Below, piece by piece: positions 42,568 through 53,870 of a stretch of DNA of 64,000 bases. The DNA comes from Bradyrhizobium lablabi (lineage in GTDB: Bacteria; Pseudomonadota; Alphaproteobacteria; Rhizobiales; Xanthobacteraceae): the NCBI RefSeq assembly GCF_018131005.1, contig NZ_JAFCJK010000006.1, positions 124,001 through 188,000 on the forward strand, read 5' to 3'. The notes beneath the pieces are model-generated. The model saw only the letters and a list, made by a program, of their open reading frames with translations. It did no database searches and was not told the DNA's origin. The translations under genes were made by a program, and so were the position numbers. Every line of letters begins with the position of its first letter. The stretch's first letter is position 1.

Positions 42568-43704
42568 CTAGTGATAGGCGGCCTGCGGCGAATGCGAAGA
42601 GCGAACCTGCCAGAACCGCAGCAGGCGATCGGCATTTTCGCGCGTCATCTTGGTGAACTGGCTCCTGGCCTTGGCCAGTTCGGCCGGTCCCATCGCGCCG
42701 GTGGAATATCGGCACTCCATCACGGCAGCCGTCGTTTCCCAGCTCAGTCCGGCCGCGCGGCAGGGCACGAGCAGGCCTTCGCTGCGAAGGCTCTGCATCA
42801 ACGGCCGAATCACATCGACGCTCGACTGCGCGAGATGCGCCAGCGCCACGACGGTCTCTTCGTATTTCCGCTTGCTGGCAAAGCCGAACAGGACGGCTTC
42901 GTTCAGCTCGCCACCCTCCTTGAGCTTCGCGATATGACGCTTGGCCGCCGTAAAGTCGCGCACCCGCGACATTTCACGGTCCACGCCCGCAGCGACGGTG
43001 GCGACGGCGTGGCGGACCTCCTCGAACAGATGCGGTGGTGCGCGTTCCAGCAGCCGGCCGCGAACCGCCTCCGTGGCTTCATGCACGAGCTTGAGGCGGA
43101 GCTCGGAGGGCAGGTCGGCGCGAACACCGGTCTCGACTGCAAGATCGGGATCCGTTTCTGCCTGCGCGAGAATGATGGCGAAGCCGTCTGTCGAAACCCG
43201 CGCGCCGGGATTGCTGACGAGCCGGCGGCTGACGCTCGGGAAACGCCGCGCCAGCAGCGCGTCGGTGACCGCTTCCTTCAGCCACCAGCGACCGGAGACG
43301 GCGAGCAGATGCTGCTCGCTCTTGGTTTGCGCGATCTCGACGAGGTCATCCGCGCTCAAGCGTGAGGATTCCTGCAGAATCGGCCGCGCGACGCGGATTT
43401 CGTCATTCCTGGCAAGGCGGCGCACGATTACCGGCGGGGCTTGCGCGACCGGCGCGAGTTGTTCGCTGATTTCCGTTAGCGCCATCCGGGCGCTGATATC
43501 GGCCAGGGCGCGTAGCTCGATGGTCTTGATCAACCTTCCGAGCACGTTGTCGAACAGCTCGACCTGTTCGCTGTTGAAATTGCCGGCGGAAGCGAGAAAG
43601 AGGCGGGTGACGCGCTTGGCCGTCGCCAGGCATTTTTCGGCCGAGCCGAGCCGTATCGTCGCCTCGACTTCGTCGATAATGGATTGCTGCCCAGCATTCA
43701 GCAT
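42568..43704 (-). CDS. DUF2336 helical protein
   Basis: A 378-residue, almost wholly helical protein of the DUF2336 family common in alphaproteobacteria. It has the family-like MLNAGQQSIIDEVEATIRLG start, RRLARNDEIRVARPILQES, DDLVEIAQTKSEQHLLAVSG and the second-half repeat region with RLLERAPPHLFEEVRHAVAT. The repeats look like HEAT-type helical pairs, so a protein-binding scaffold is plausible. Some family members are linked to general stress or PAS signalling proteins. Function unknown here. It stands between mtaB and the RluA-type gene. Confidence 0.85.
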   Translation of the reverse strand: MLNAGQQSIIDEVEATIRLGSAEKCLATAKRVTRLFLASAGNFNSEQVELFDNVLGRLIKTIELRALADISARMALTEISEQLAPVAQAPPVIVRRLARNDEIRVARPILQESSRLSADDLVEIAQTKSEQHLLAVSGRWWLKEAVTDALLARRFPSVSRRLVSNPGARVSTDGFAIILAQAETDPDLAVETGVRADLPSELRLKLVHEATEAVRGRLLERAPPHLFEEVRHAVATVAAGVDREMSRVRDFTAAKRHIAKLKEGGELNEAVLFGFASKRKYEETVVALAHLAQSSVDVIRPLMQSLRSEGLLVPCRAAGLSWETTAAVMECRYSTGAMGPAELAKARSQFTKMTRENADRLLRFWQVRSSHSPQAAYH

Positions 43705-43830
43705 GCTCGTCCTGAGCCTTGTCTCGCGTGCGCTTTTTCTAAGCTGGCTTTCAGGTCTACTGGAGTGGACTAAACGTTCAGTAAAGGATAACGGTCCAAT
43801 TCGGGCCGATTGCGCCGGGGCACGGGGGCC

Positions 43831-44532
43831 CTACTGACCGTTCCAGCCGCAGGCCCGCAGCCGCTCCCGCATGTGCTCGGGCGCAGGCGCGATGACATGC
43901 ACCGGCTCCTTGTTCTTCGAGATCGGAATACCGATCGCGCGTGAGTGCAGGTGCAGGCTCGGTTCGCCGAAGCGCGGGCCGTTGCCGTAGATATTGTCGC
44001 CGACGATCGGCCAGCCCGCGGTCGCCGAATGCACGCGAAGTTGATGGGTGCGGCCGGTGACCGGCTCCATCGCGAGCCAGGTAAGGCCCGGGCCCCTGCC
44101 CAATACCTTCCAGTTGGTGACCGCCCTCTGCCCCTCCGGATCCGGCTTTTGCCACCAGCCGCGCTCTGCGTTGAGACGCCCGAGCGGCAGGTCGATGGTG
44201 CCTTCGTCGTCGGCAGGGCCGCCCTCGACCACCGTCCAATAAGTCTTCGAGACCTTGCCGTGCTTGAACAGCAGGCCGAGCGAGGCGGTCGCCTTGCGGT
44301 GGCGGCCGAGCACCAGGCAGCCGGAGGTGTCCTTGTCCAGCCGATGCGCAAGCACCGGCGGCCGCGGCAGGCCGAATCGCAGCGCATCGAACGATGCTTC
44401 GAGATTGGGACCGCCCTTGGGGCCGCGATGGACCGGCAGTCCGGCCGGCTTATCGATCACCAGCATCAACCCGTCGCGGTGAAGCACCCGCGCCTGGATT
44501 TCTTCCGCGGTCAATTGGGGAACATCGATCAA
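43831..44532 (-). CDS. RluA-family pseudouridine synthase
   Basis: A 233-residue RNA pseudouridine synthase with the catalytic motif AHRLDKDTSG (Asp66), VIDKPAGLPVHRG near 26-36, a family region LEPVTGRTHQLRVH-like (here MEPVTGRTHQLRVHSA) and PIVGDNIYG. There is no S4 domain, so it resembles RluA/TruC-sized enzymes acting on 23S rRNA or tRNA; the target cannot be named. The start is uncertain: the first in-frame candidate is a TTG at 44532. It is divergent from ftsY with 49 bases between. Confidence 0.9.
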   Translation of the reverse strand: MIDVPQLTAEEIQARVLHRDGLMLVIDKPAGLPVHRGPKGGPNLEASFDALRFGLPRPPVLAHRLDKDTSGCLVLGRHRKATASLGLLFKHGKVSKTYWTVVEGGPADDEGTIDLPLGRLNAERGWWQKPDPEGQRAVTNWKVLGRGPGLTWLAMEPVTGRTHQLRVHSATAGWPIVGDNIYGNGPRFGEPSLHLHSRAIGIPISKNKEPVHVIAPAPEHMRERLRACGWNGQ

Positions 44533-44581
44533 TCGGTCGAGACTTTCGTTTGCGCGGCGAAACGGCTAACACACCCGCGCT

Positions 44582-45526
44582 ATGAACGATACCACTGCGG
44601 GAACTCCCAAACAGAGCTGGTGGCAGCGGCTGAAGGGCGGCCTGAAGCGCACCTCCGGCGCGCTCGGGACGGCGGTCGCCGATCTCGTCACCAAGCGCAA
44701 GCTCGATCGCGCCATGCTCGACGAGATCGAGGATGTGCTGCTGCGCGCCGATCTCGGCACCGGGGTCGCGGTGCGCATCGCGGACGCCGTCGGCCAGGGC
44801 CGCTACGACAAGGCGATCTCGGCCGATGAAGTCAAGGCCGTGGTCGCGACCGAGGTCGAGAAGGTGCTGGCGCCGGTGGCGCAGCCGCTTCAGATCGATG
44901 CGTCGAAGGCGCCATTCGTCATCCTCGTGGTCGGCGTCAACGGCTCCGGCAAGACCACGACGATCGGCAAGCTCGCCGCCAAGTTTTCCGCCGAGGGCCG
45001 CAAGGTCATGCTCGCGGCCGGCGACACCTTTCGCGCGGCGGCGATCGAGCAGCTGAAAGTATGGGGCGAGCGGACCAAATCGCCGGTCATTTCGGGCGCG
45101 CAGGGTTCCGATTCCGCAAGCCTAGCCTTCAATGCGCTGACCTCGGCAAAGGTGCAGCAACGCGATGTGCTGCTGATCGATACCGCGGGCCGCCTGCAGA
45201 ACAAGTCGGAGCTGATGAACGAGCTCGAAAAGATCGTGCGCGTCATCAGGAAGGTCGATGCGTCGGCGCCGCATGCCGTGCTGCTGGTGCTCGACGCCAC
45301 GGTGGGACAAAACGCGCTGTCGCAGGTCGAGGCGTTTCATCGCACCGCCGGCGTCACCGGCCTCGTGATGACCAAGCTCGACGGCACCGCGCGCGGCGGC
45401 ATCCTGGTGGCGCTGTCCGAGAAGCACAGGCTGCCGGTGCATTTCATCGGCGTCGGCGAAGGTGTCGAGGATCTCGCACCCTTCACTGCAAAGGATTTTG
45501 CCAAGGCGATTGCCGGGATCGAGTAG
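44582..45526 (+). CDS. ftsY: SRP receptor GTPase FtsY
   Basis: FtsY receives the Ffh-ribosome complex at the inner membrane. The 314-residue protein is a compact form lacking the long acidic A domain of E. coli FtsY; a basic amphipathic N-terminus (SWWQRLKGGLKRTSGALG) may bind lipid. NG-domain motifs: GVNGSGKTTTIGKLA (118-132), GDTFRAAAIEQLKVW, DTAGRLQNKSELMNELEKI, TKLDGTARGG and FIGVGEGVEDLAPF. The two genes of the targeting pathway, ffh and ftsY, lie 8 kb apart. Confidence 0.97.
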   Translation: MNDTTAGTPKQSWWQRLKGGLKRTSGALGTAVADLVTKRKLDRAMLDEIEDVLLRADLGTGVAVRIADAVGQGRYDKAISADEVKAVVATEVEKVLAPVAQPLQIDASKAPFVILVVGVNGSGKTTTIGKLAAKFSAEGRKVMLAAGDTFRAAAIEQLKVWGERTKSPVISGAQGSDSASLAFNALTSAKVQQRDVLLIDTAGRLQNKSELMNELEKIVRVIRKVDASAPHAVLLVLDATVGQNALSQVEAFHRTAGVTGLVMTKLDGTARGGILVALSEKHRLPVHFIGVGEGVEDLAPFTAKDFAKAIAGIE

Positions 45527-45527
45527 G

Positions 45528-45628
45528 CCTCATCCCGAGGAGGCAAGCGCTGGCGCGCCACCCGGGATGAGGAGAGACGGACGGGAAGCGTCATCCTGAG
45601 GAGGCGCGAAGCGCCGTCTCGAAGGATG
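45528..45628. repeat. paired CCTCATCCCG / CATCCTGAGG intergenic repeat, copy 2
   Basis: First unit from CCTCATCCCG (45528) to CGGGATGAGG (45572); second from CATCCTGAGGAGGCGCG (45592) to AGGATG (45628), including AAGCGCCGTCTCG. The two-hairpin layout and the GAGGAGGCGCG..GCGCCGTCTCGA core match the 38573 element. It sits between ftsY and yciB and starts one base after the ftsY stop. Confidence 0.82.
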
Positions 45629-45658
45629 GGAACGACACGAGCTTGATGGACTGAACTG

Positions 45659-46261
45659 ATGGACAAGACCCAGCCGCATCCGCTGTTCAAGCTCGCGACC
45701 GAACTCGGGCCGTTGCTCGTGTTCTTCGTCGCCAATGCGAAGTACCACCTGTTCGTCGCGACCGGCGCGTTCATGGTCGCGATCGTCGCGGCGATGATCG
45801 CGTCCTATGTTGTGACCAGGCACGTGCCGGTCATGGCGCTGGTGACCGGCGCGATCGTGCTGGTGTTCGGCACGCTGACGCTGGTGCTGCATGACGAGAC
45901 CTTCATCAAGGTCAAGCCGACCATCATCTACAGCCTGTTCGCGGCCGTGCTCGGCGGCGGGCTGCTGTTCGGCCGCTCCTTCATCGCCATCATGTTCGAC
46001 CAGATGTTCAATCTGACCGCGCAGGGCTGGCGCATCCTCACCTTGCGCTGGGCGCTGTTCTTTGCCGGCATGGCGGTCCTGAACGAGATCGTGTGGCGGA
46101 CCCAGTCCACGGATTTCTGGGTAAACTTCAAGGTGTTCGGCGTCACCCCGCTCACCATGGTGTTCGCCATCGCCCAGATGCCGCTCACAAAGCGCTATCA
46201 CCTCGAACCGGTTTCGCTGGAGACCAGCGAAGCGGAAGCCGGCGACGTGCGGAAGGGGTGA
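45659..46261 (+). CDS. yciB: YciB/IspZ family membrane protein (septation protein A)
   Basis: A 200-residue inner-membrane protein with five to six hydrophobic segments. Family sequence: FKLATELGPLLVFFVANAKY near 10-29, LVLHDETFIKVKPTIIY, and WRILTLRWALFFAGMAVLNEIVWR, PLTMVFAIAQMPLTKRY. YciB interacts with divisome and elongasome proteins in E. coli and its loss affects septation in Shigella. It lies downstream of ftsY across a repeat, a neighbourhood shared by many alphaproteobacteria. Confidence 0.93.
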   Translation: MDKTQPHPLFKLATELGPLLVFFVANAKYHLFVATGAFMVAIVAAMIASYVVTRHVPVMALVTGAIVLVFGTLTLVLHDETFIKVKPTIIYSLFAAVLGGGLLFGRSFIAIMFDQMFNLTAQGWRILTLRWALFFAGMAVLNEIVWRTQSTDFWVNFKVFGVTPLTMVFAIAQMPLTKRYHLEPVSLETSEAEAGDVRKG

Positions 46262-46439
46262 AGGGCTCTCTCCACGAAGAGGCTCTGCGTCTTGCGGGGA
46301 TTTTTTACGGTGACAGTGCTGGACTTCACCCCCGGGTCGCTGCTCTCGCTGGAATCCTCAATCACTGATTTGCCCGACGCGGCAAGCCTTCGGACGAAAA
46401 ATATTCCGCTTCCAGATTGACCCAAATCAGCAGTCTAAT

Positions 46440-46800
46440 CCGCCCGTCTCACCCGAATGAGGGGCGCTTCGCCATCGTCACGAGTGTTGGGTTGAGATGC
46501 GGTGGACGCTGCGGCACACGAGGCGAACGTGCCAGGGCGGACGGCGAAGTCGTGTGGTTCTGACGCCCCGATGCAGGTGTTAAGTCCGCGAGCAGCACAC
46601 TGCTCACTGACGACGGTGACAACAAAGCTGGTCTCACCGGGAAGATCACGAGATAAGCCGTAAAACCATCGCGCAGGGAAGCCGGGTTGTTTCCGGTTAC
46701 ACCTGTGGTCCTACCCCCGGTGCTTTTTGTTGCACCGGGCCCATGGGTGCGATCGGCACCCGGCTTTCCCTGCGCCCTCTCTCTGAGGAGAGGGCGCAAT
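46440..46800. ncRNA. structured non-coding element, probable interspersed repeat or RNA
   Basis: No coding signal in 46262-46906. Strong pairing is visible: GCGCAGGGAAGCCGGGT (46670-46686) pairs with ACCCGGCTTTCCCTGCGC (46757-46774, one bulge), enclosing a hairpin CCCGGTGC/GCACCGGG (46715-46738). A further hairpin GCGCCCTCTC/GAGAGGGCGC (46771-46796) shares bases 46771-46774 with the long stem, so the two compete. The 46450-46670 part (with TAAGCCGTAAAACCATCGCG) belongs, from memory, to a repeat family spread in Bradyrhizobium genomes. Transcription and strand are unknown. Confidence 0.6.
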
Positions 46801-46906
46801 GTAGAGCAAAGCTCGGACGCAACGCGCCGCGAGAATGCGAGTTCACATCCTCATCGCTGTCTGACAATTGAATCCAGCTCTCACCCCCTCATTGCGAAGG
46901 GGAAGT

Positions 46907-47500
46907 CTACGTTCCTGCCTTCAATGCCTTCTCGATCTCGGCCTTGAGGACGGAGTTGACGTTATCAGGCGTCACCGGCCCGACCAGCTTGTAGGCGATC
47001 TTGCCGTCGCGTCCGACCACGAAGGTCTCCGGCACGCCATAGACGCCCCATTCGATCGAGGCGCGGCCGTTGCCGTCGACGCCGACGATGCCGAACGGAT
47101 TACCGTAACGGCCGAGGAAGCGGCGCGCATTGTCGGGCGCGTCCTTGTAGTTGATGCCGATGATCTGGAAACGCTTGTCGTGGCCGAGCTCCGTCAGCAG
47201 CGGCGCCTCGTCGTGGCACGGCACGCACCAGGACGCCCAAACATTGACGACACTGACCTTGCCCTTGAACACGGCCGGGTCGAGTCCCGGAACGGGTGCG
47301 CCGTCCTGCATCAGGCCTTCGAGCGCCGGCAGCGCCGTTTGCGGCGCCGGACGGCCGATCAGCGCCGACGGAATCCTCGAGGGATCACCGCCATAGAGCC
47401 GCAGCAGGAACAGGCCCGCGAGCCCGGCGAAGATGATCAGCGGCAGCGCCACCAGCCAGCGTCGTCCTCGCGGCGGAGAACTCATCGCCTGTTCGCTCAT
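46907..47500 (-). CDS. ccmG: cytochrome c biogenesis thioredoxin CcmG (DsbE)
   Basis: CcmG keeps apocytochrome c cysteines reduced in the periplasm for heme attachment. The 197-residue protein has an N-terminal anchor (WLVALPLIIFAGLAGLFLL), the active site WASWCVPCHDEAP (Cys92, Cys95), GINYKDAPDNARRFL and the CcmG-type GVYGVPETFVVGRDGKI. It overlaps ccmD by four bases (ATGA) and ends the ccmA-B-C-D-G order. Confidence 0.96.
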   Translation of the reverse strand: MSEQAMSSPPRGRRWLVALPLIIFAGLAGLFLLRLYGGDPSRIPSALIGRPAPQTALPALEGLMQDGAPVPGLDPAVFKGKVSVVNVWASWCVPCHDEAPLLTELGHDKRFQIIGINYKDAPDNARRFLGRYGNPFGIVGVDGNGRASIEWGVYGVPETFVVGRDGKIAYKLVGPVTPDNVNSVLKAEIEKALKAGT

Positions 47501-47676
47501 CGGATATCCGTTGCGCCACGGCCGGAGCGGCGGGTGACGCCGCTGGCCTCGAGGTCGAGCAGCCGCGCCTGTTGCCGGCGATAATCTGCGATGATCCAGA
47601 TGATCAACAGCAGCACCACCACGGTGACCAGTGCATAGGACGTCACGATGAAGGAGGCGTAGGGACCGAACGACAT
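47497..47676 (-). CDS. ccmD: heme exporter subunit CcmD
   Basis: A 59-residue single-span protein: MSFGPYASFIVTSYALVTVV, then a hydrophobic helix VLLLIIWIIADYRRQQARLL and a basic cytosolic tail. This is the standard CcmD layout; it stabilises the CcmABC-CcmE complex. I start it at ATG 47676; a longer frame to 47694 overlaps ccmC. It begins four bases after the ccmC stop and overlaps ccmG by four bases. Confidence 0.93.
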   Translation of the reverse strand: MSFGPYASFIVTSYALVTVVVLLLIIWIIADYRRQQARLLDLEASGVTRRSGRGATDIR

Positions 47677-47680
47677 GGCG

Positions 47681-48472
47681 TTACGCCGCCCCAATTGTTT
47701 TTGACGCCTTTTCTTCGCGCGAACCGGTGCCCACTTCGCTCGAAAAGGCGATGCGGCTGGCCTGCATCATCTGCAGGCTGCGCACGCGGCGGCGCAGGAT
47801 TTCGTTGCGCATCGCGGCCAGATGCAGTGTGACGAACAGCAGGGAAAACGCGACCGCCATCACCAGCAGCGGCCACAGGAATGCCTTGTCGAGCGTCGAC
47901 CCGCCCATCCGGATCACCGAGGCCGGCTGGTGCAGCGTGTTCCACCAGTCGACCGAGAATTTGATGATCGGGATATTGATGGCGCCGACCAGAGTGAGGA
48001 TCGCCGCCGCCCGCGCCGCGCGCGAGGGATCCTCCACCGCGCGCCACAGCGCCATCAGGCCGAGATACATCAGGAACAGGATCAGAACCGAGGTCAGCCG
48101 CGCGTCCCATTCCCAATAGGTTCCCCACATCGGCCGGCCCCACAGCGAGCCGGTGACGAGGGCGAGGAAGGTGAAGGCGGCGCCGATCGGCGCGGCGGCT
48201 TTCGCGGCGACGTCGGCAAGCGGATGCCGCCATACCAGCGTGCCGAGCGCGGCCACGCTCATCACGCCCCAGACGAACATCGACAGCCATGCGTTCGGCA
48301 CGTGGATGAACATGATCTTGACCGTGGCGCCCTGCTGGTAGTCGTCGGGCGCCATCGCCGACTGATAGAGGCCGATCGCGAGCAGAATCGCGGTCGCGCC
48401 CGCCAGCCACGGCAGGATACGCGCGGTCAGGGCCAGGAACCTGGTCGGATTGGCGAGGTCGATCAGCGTCAT
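47681..48472 (-). CDS. ccmC: heme handling protein CcmC
   Basis: CcmC loads heme onto CcmE. The 263-residue protein has six membrane segments, the tryptophan-rich heme site WGRPMWGTYWEWDARLT and conserved His residues in HVPNAWLSM and WNTLHQPASV. ATG 48472 (MTLIDLANPTRFLAL) is preferred to the longer frame to 48544, whose N-terminus has no support. Its C-terminus extends about 45 residues beyond the last helix. Confidence 0.95.
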   Translation of the reverse strand: MTLIDLANPTRFLALTARILPWLAGATAILLAIGLYQSAMAPDDYQQGATVKIMFIHVPNAWLSMFVWGVMSVAALGTLVWRHPLADVAAKAAAPIGAAFTFLALVTGSLWGRPMWGTYWEWDARLTSVLILFLMYLGLMALWRAVEDPSRAARAAAILTLVGAINIPIIKFSVDWWNTLHQPASVIRMGGSTLDKAFLWPLLVMAVAFSLLFVTLHLAAMRNEILRRRVRSLQMMQASRIAFSSEVGTGSREEKASKTIGAA

Positions 48473-48547
48473 GGCACCCTGATAGTCGTCTGATGCGTCA
48501 CAGGCAATTGTCCGAGGTCCCATCGTCAAGAATTGATCCGGCACATC

Positions 48548-49216
48548 TCAGTCGAGCCCATGCCGCAGGCTCGCGGCCGCGGCAAATGGCCCGAGCACGA
48601 AGCTGACCAGCGACAGCGCGCAGAGGATCGAGAATGGTGTTCCAAATGACAGCGGGCCGGATATCGCCGCCTGCGATGCCGCGACGCCGAAGATCAGCAC
48701 CGGGATCGACAGCGGCAGCACCAGCACCGCGAGCAACAGCCCGCCGCGATGCAGAGTCACCGCCAAGGCGGCGCCTATCATCCCGGTGAAGGTCAGCGCC
48801 GGGGTTCCCGCGAGCAGGGTCAGCGCCACCGCGAGCGTCGCGGTGCCGTCGAGATTGAGCAGCAGGCCGAGCGCCGGCGTCGCGATGATCAACGGCAGCC
48901 CCGCGGCGAGCCAATGTGCCAGCGCCTTGGCCGCGCAGGCCAGTTCCAGCGGCGTCCGGCTCATCACGACCAGGTCGAGCGAGCCGTCGTCATGGTCGGC
49001 CGTGAACAGCCGGTCCAGTGTGAGCAGGCTCGCCAGCAGCGCGCCGAGCCAGAGGATGGCGGGCCCGAGCCGTGACAGCAGCGCGAGATCCGGCCCGACC
49101 GCGAACGGCATCAGCACGGTGACGGTCAGAAAGAACAGCACGCCGATCAGCGCGCCGCCGCCGACCCGCAGCGCGATGCGGATGTCTCGCCGGATCAATG
49201 CGGCGAGCGCGCTCAT
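48548..49216 (-). CDS. ccmB: heme exporter membrane subunit CcmB
   Basis: A 222-residue membrane protein with six hydrophobic segments. Family blocks are ALIRRDIRIALRVGGGALIG at the start, FFLTVTVLMPFAVGPD, and PLSIPVLIFGVAA followed by a final helix near FVLGPFAAAASLRHGLD. It pairs with CcmA in an ABC complex that powers release of holo-CcmE. It overlaps ccmA's stop by four bases. A 75-base gap separates it from ccmC. Confidence 0.95.
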   Translation of the reverse strand: MSALAALIRRDIRIALRVGGGALIGVLFFLTVTVLMPFAVGPDLALLSRLGPAILWLGALLASLLTLDRLFTADHDDGSLDLVVMSRTPLELACAAKALAHWLAAGLPLIIATPALGLLLNLDGTATLAVALTLLAGTPALTFTGMIGAALAVTLHRGGLLLAVLVLPLSIPVLIFGVAASQAAISGPLSFGTPFSILCALSLVSFVLGPFAAAASLRHGLD

Positions 49217-49815
49217 GCCGGGCCTCGCATCCGCAATTCGCCCGCTTCGATCCCGAGCGGCAGGTGGGTCGCGGCGATGATGATGCCGCCGCGGCCGAGG
49301 TGTTGGCGCATCAGGCCGACAAACAGCTCCTGTCCGGCGGCGTCGAGCGCCGAGGTTGGTTCATCCAGGAGCCAGACTGGCCGTCGCACCGCCAGCAGGC
49401 GCGCAATCGAAAGGCGCCGGCGCTGGCCGGCCGAGAGATAGGCGGCGGGAAGGTCCGTGGCGTGGTCGAGCGCTACGGCAGCGAGGCATTGCCTTGCGTC
49501 CTGCATCTCGCCGCCGAGAAAATCGCGCCAGAAAGACAGGTTCTCAAGGACGCTCAGCGCCGGCTTCAGCGCGTCGCGGTGGCCGAGATAGTGGGCCTGC
49601 TCGGACACGCTCAGCTCGGCCTCGCCGCCGTTGAGCGCAATCGCTCCATCCGCAGGCACCAGCAGCCCTGCGATGAGGCGCAACAGCGACGTCTTGCCGG
49701 ATCCGTTGGGGCCGAGAACCGTCAGCGCCTCGCCGGATGAGACCGAGAAGTCGAGGGCGGAAAACACTTCGCGGCCGCCGCGAACGCATCGCAAGTTTCG
49801 TCCCGAGAGCCGCAT
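49213..49815 (-). CDS. ccmA: heme exporter ATP-binding subunit CcmA
   Basis: A 200-residue ABC ATPase: Walker A GPNGSGKTSLLRLIAG (about 34-49), signature YLSAGQRRRLSIARLL, Walker B PVWLLDEPTSALD and the switch His in AATHLPL. The size and LSAGQRRR signature are typical of CcmA. First gene of the ccm operon on the minus strand; divergent from acnA, with about 220 bases between that should hold both promoters. Confidence 0.95.
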   Translation of the reverse strand: MRLSGRNLRCVRGGREVFSALDFSVSSGEALTVLGPNGSGKTSLLRLIAGLLVPADGAIALNGGEAELSVSEQAHYLGHRDALKPALSVLENLSFWRDFLGGEMQDARQCLAAVALDHATDLPAAYLSAGQRRRLSIARLLAVRRPVWLLDEPTSALDAAGQELFVGLMRQHLGRGGIIIAATHLPLGIEAGELRMRGPA

Positions 49816-50033
49816 TTTCGCCTTGTCACAGCCCTCTGAAATCTTTGGCTACCGCGTGAGAATTTTTGGGTCGCGCAACGCTGGCGCACGCTTGTCGCTG
49901 TGGCGGTGCTTCTGGAAAGATTCTATAAGCCCGGAACTTGATGCAGCACATGATCGGCGGCCGCAAGCCACCAGGCCAATTCAGCCAACCGACGGTGTCC
50001 AAATACCCTCCACTAAGAATTGGGATTCCTCGC

Positions 50034-52754
<2,721 letters not shown>

Positions 52755-52807
52755 CGCCGACTTGTGATCGGCGCCTCACCGCTTAGTGAATGGCGGCAAA
52801 ATAGAAG

Positions 52808-52832
52808 GCGGCCTATGAAAAGGCCGCTTTCT
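52808..52832 (+). terminator. terminator after acnA
   Basis: GCGGCCT (52808-52814) and AGGCCGC (52821-52827) form a 7-bp stem with a six-base loop followed by TTTCTT, about 50 bases after the acnA stop. Confidence 0.8.
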
Positions 52833-52913
52833 TGCGTTTCGGGGCACGCTGTTAGGGACAAATTTCATGCCCCGTACAAATACGGATGGAAATCATCACG
52901 ACTGGTTCACACT

Positions 52914-53675
52914 ATGACAGCGATGATGGCCTATAATCGAATATCGCGATGGTCCGGTGCGATCGGCATCTGCGCAATCGTCGCAATCATTCGGCCCGCC
53001 TACGCCGAGCCGCGCGCAGTCGTCGAACTCTTCACCTCCCAGGGCTGCTCGTCCTGTCCGCCGGCTGACAAGGTCATCGGAGAACTCGCGAAAGATCCCG
53101 AAGTCATCGCGCTGAGCATGCCGATCGACTATTGGGACTATCTCGGCTGGAAGGACACGTTGGCCGACTCGCGCTTCAGTGCGCGTCAGAAGGCCTATTC
53201 CCAGATGCGCGGCGACCGCGACGTCTACACACCGCAGGTCGTGGTGAACGGTTCGACGCATCTGATCGGCAGCGACCGTGCCGGCATCGAGAATGCGATC
53301 AGAACCACCGAGCGGTCCGGCGATGTGATGTCCGTCCCGGTGACGCTGTCATTGTCCGGCAAGCAGATCAACGTCTCCGTGGCCGCAGCCAAGGCGCCGA
53401 CTGCGGCGCGTGGCGAAGTCTGGATTTGCTCGATCTCAAAGGCCGTGCCGATCTCGATTGGGCGCGGTGAAAATCGCGGCCGGGAGATCACCTACCACAA
53501 TGTTGTGCGCAATCTTCTGAAGGTTGGTGACTGGACCGGTTCATCCGGCAGTTGGACCGTGCCGCTTGAGAACATCACGCGCGACGGTGTCGACGCTGCG
53601 GTGGTCTATGTCCAGGACGGCAATCGCGAGAAGCCCGGTCCGATGCTGGGCGCGGCGTTCACGTCGCTGCACTAG
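52914..53675 (+). CDS. DUF1223 thioredoxin-fold exported protein
   Basis: A 253-residue protein starting MTAMMAYNRISRWSGAIGIC at ATG 52914, with a signal peptide cut near AYAEP (about residue 31). DUF1223 core: VVELFTSQGCSSCPPADKVI with CxxC (Cys45, Cys48), SMPIDYWDYLGWKDTLAD, RQKAYSQMRGDRDVYTPQVVVNG and a C-terminal beta domain. The fold is thioredoxin-like; the CSSC pair suggests a redox or metal role in the periplasm. Function not established. The upstream frame to 52764 is rejected because it crosses the acnA terminator. Confidence 0.9.
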   Translation: MTAMMAYNRISRWSGAIGICAIVAIIRPAYAEPRAVVELFTSQGCSSCPPADKVIGELAKDPEVIALSMPIDYWDYLGWKDTLADSRFSARQKAYSQMRGDRDVYTPQVVVNGSTHLIGSDRAGIENAIRTTERSGDVMSVPVTLSLSGKQINVSVAAAKAPTAARGEVWICSISKAVPISIGRGENRGREITYHNVVRNLLKVGDWTGSSGSWTVPLENITRDGVDAAVVYVQDGNREKPGPMLGAAFTSLH

Positions 53676-53870
53676 GTCTAGATTCTCGTTTGACGTGTTT
53701 GGTTTACGTGACCCGGCTCCGCTCGAAATGCCATAGCTCGTTGGGTTGCGCCGTGCGCAACGGCGACCGCATCCAGACATGCTTTGAAGCGCGTGCGATC
53801 GGGTTTGGGCGTGAGCGTCTGGCTCGCTCGTTGCGGCACGGACTCCAAATGCAAAGCCGATGCCCGCAAA

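Noticed and set aside
46449..46799. 116-codon minus-strand frame in the structured element
   Set aside because: Its sequence is dictated by the palindromes and has no ribosome site or domain.
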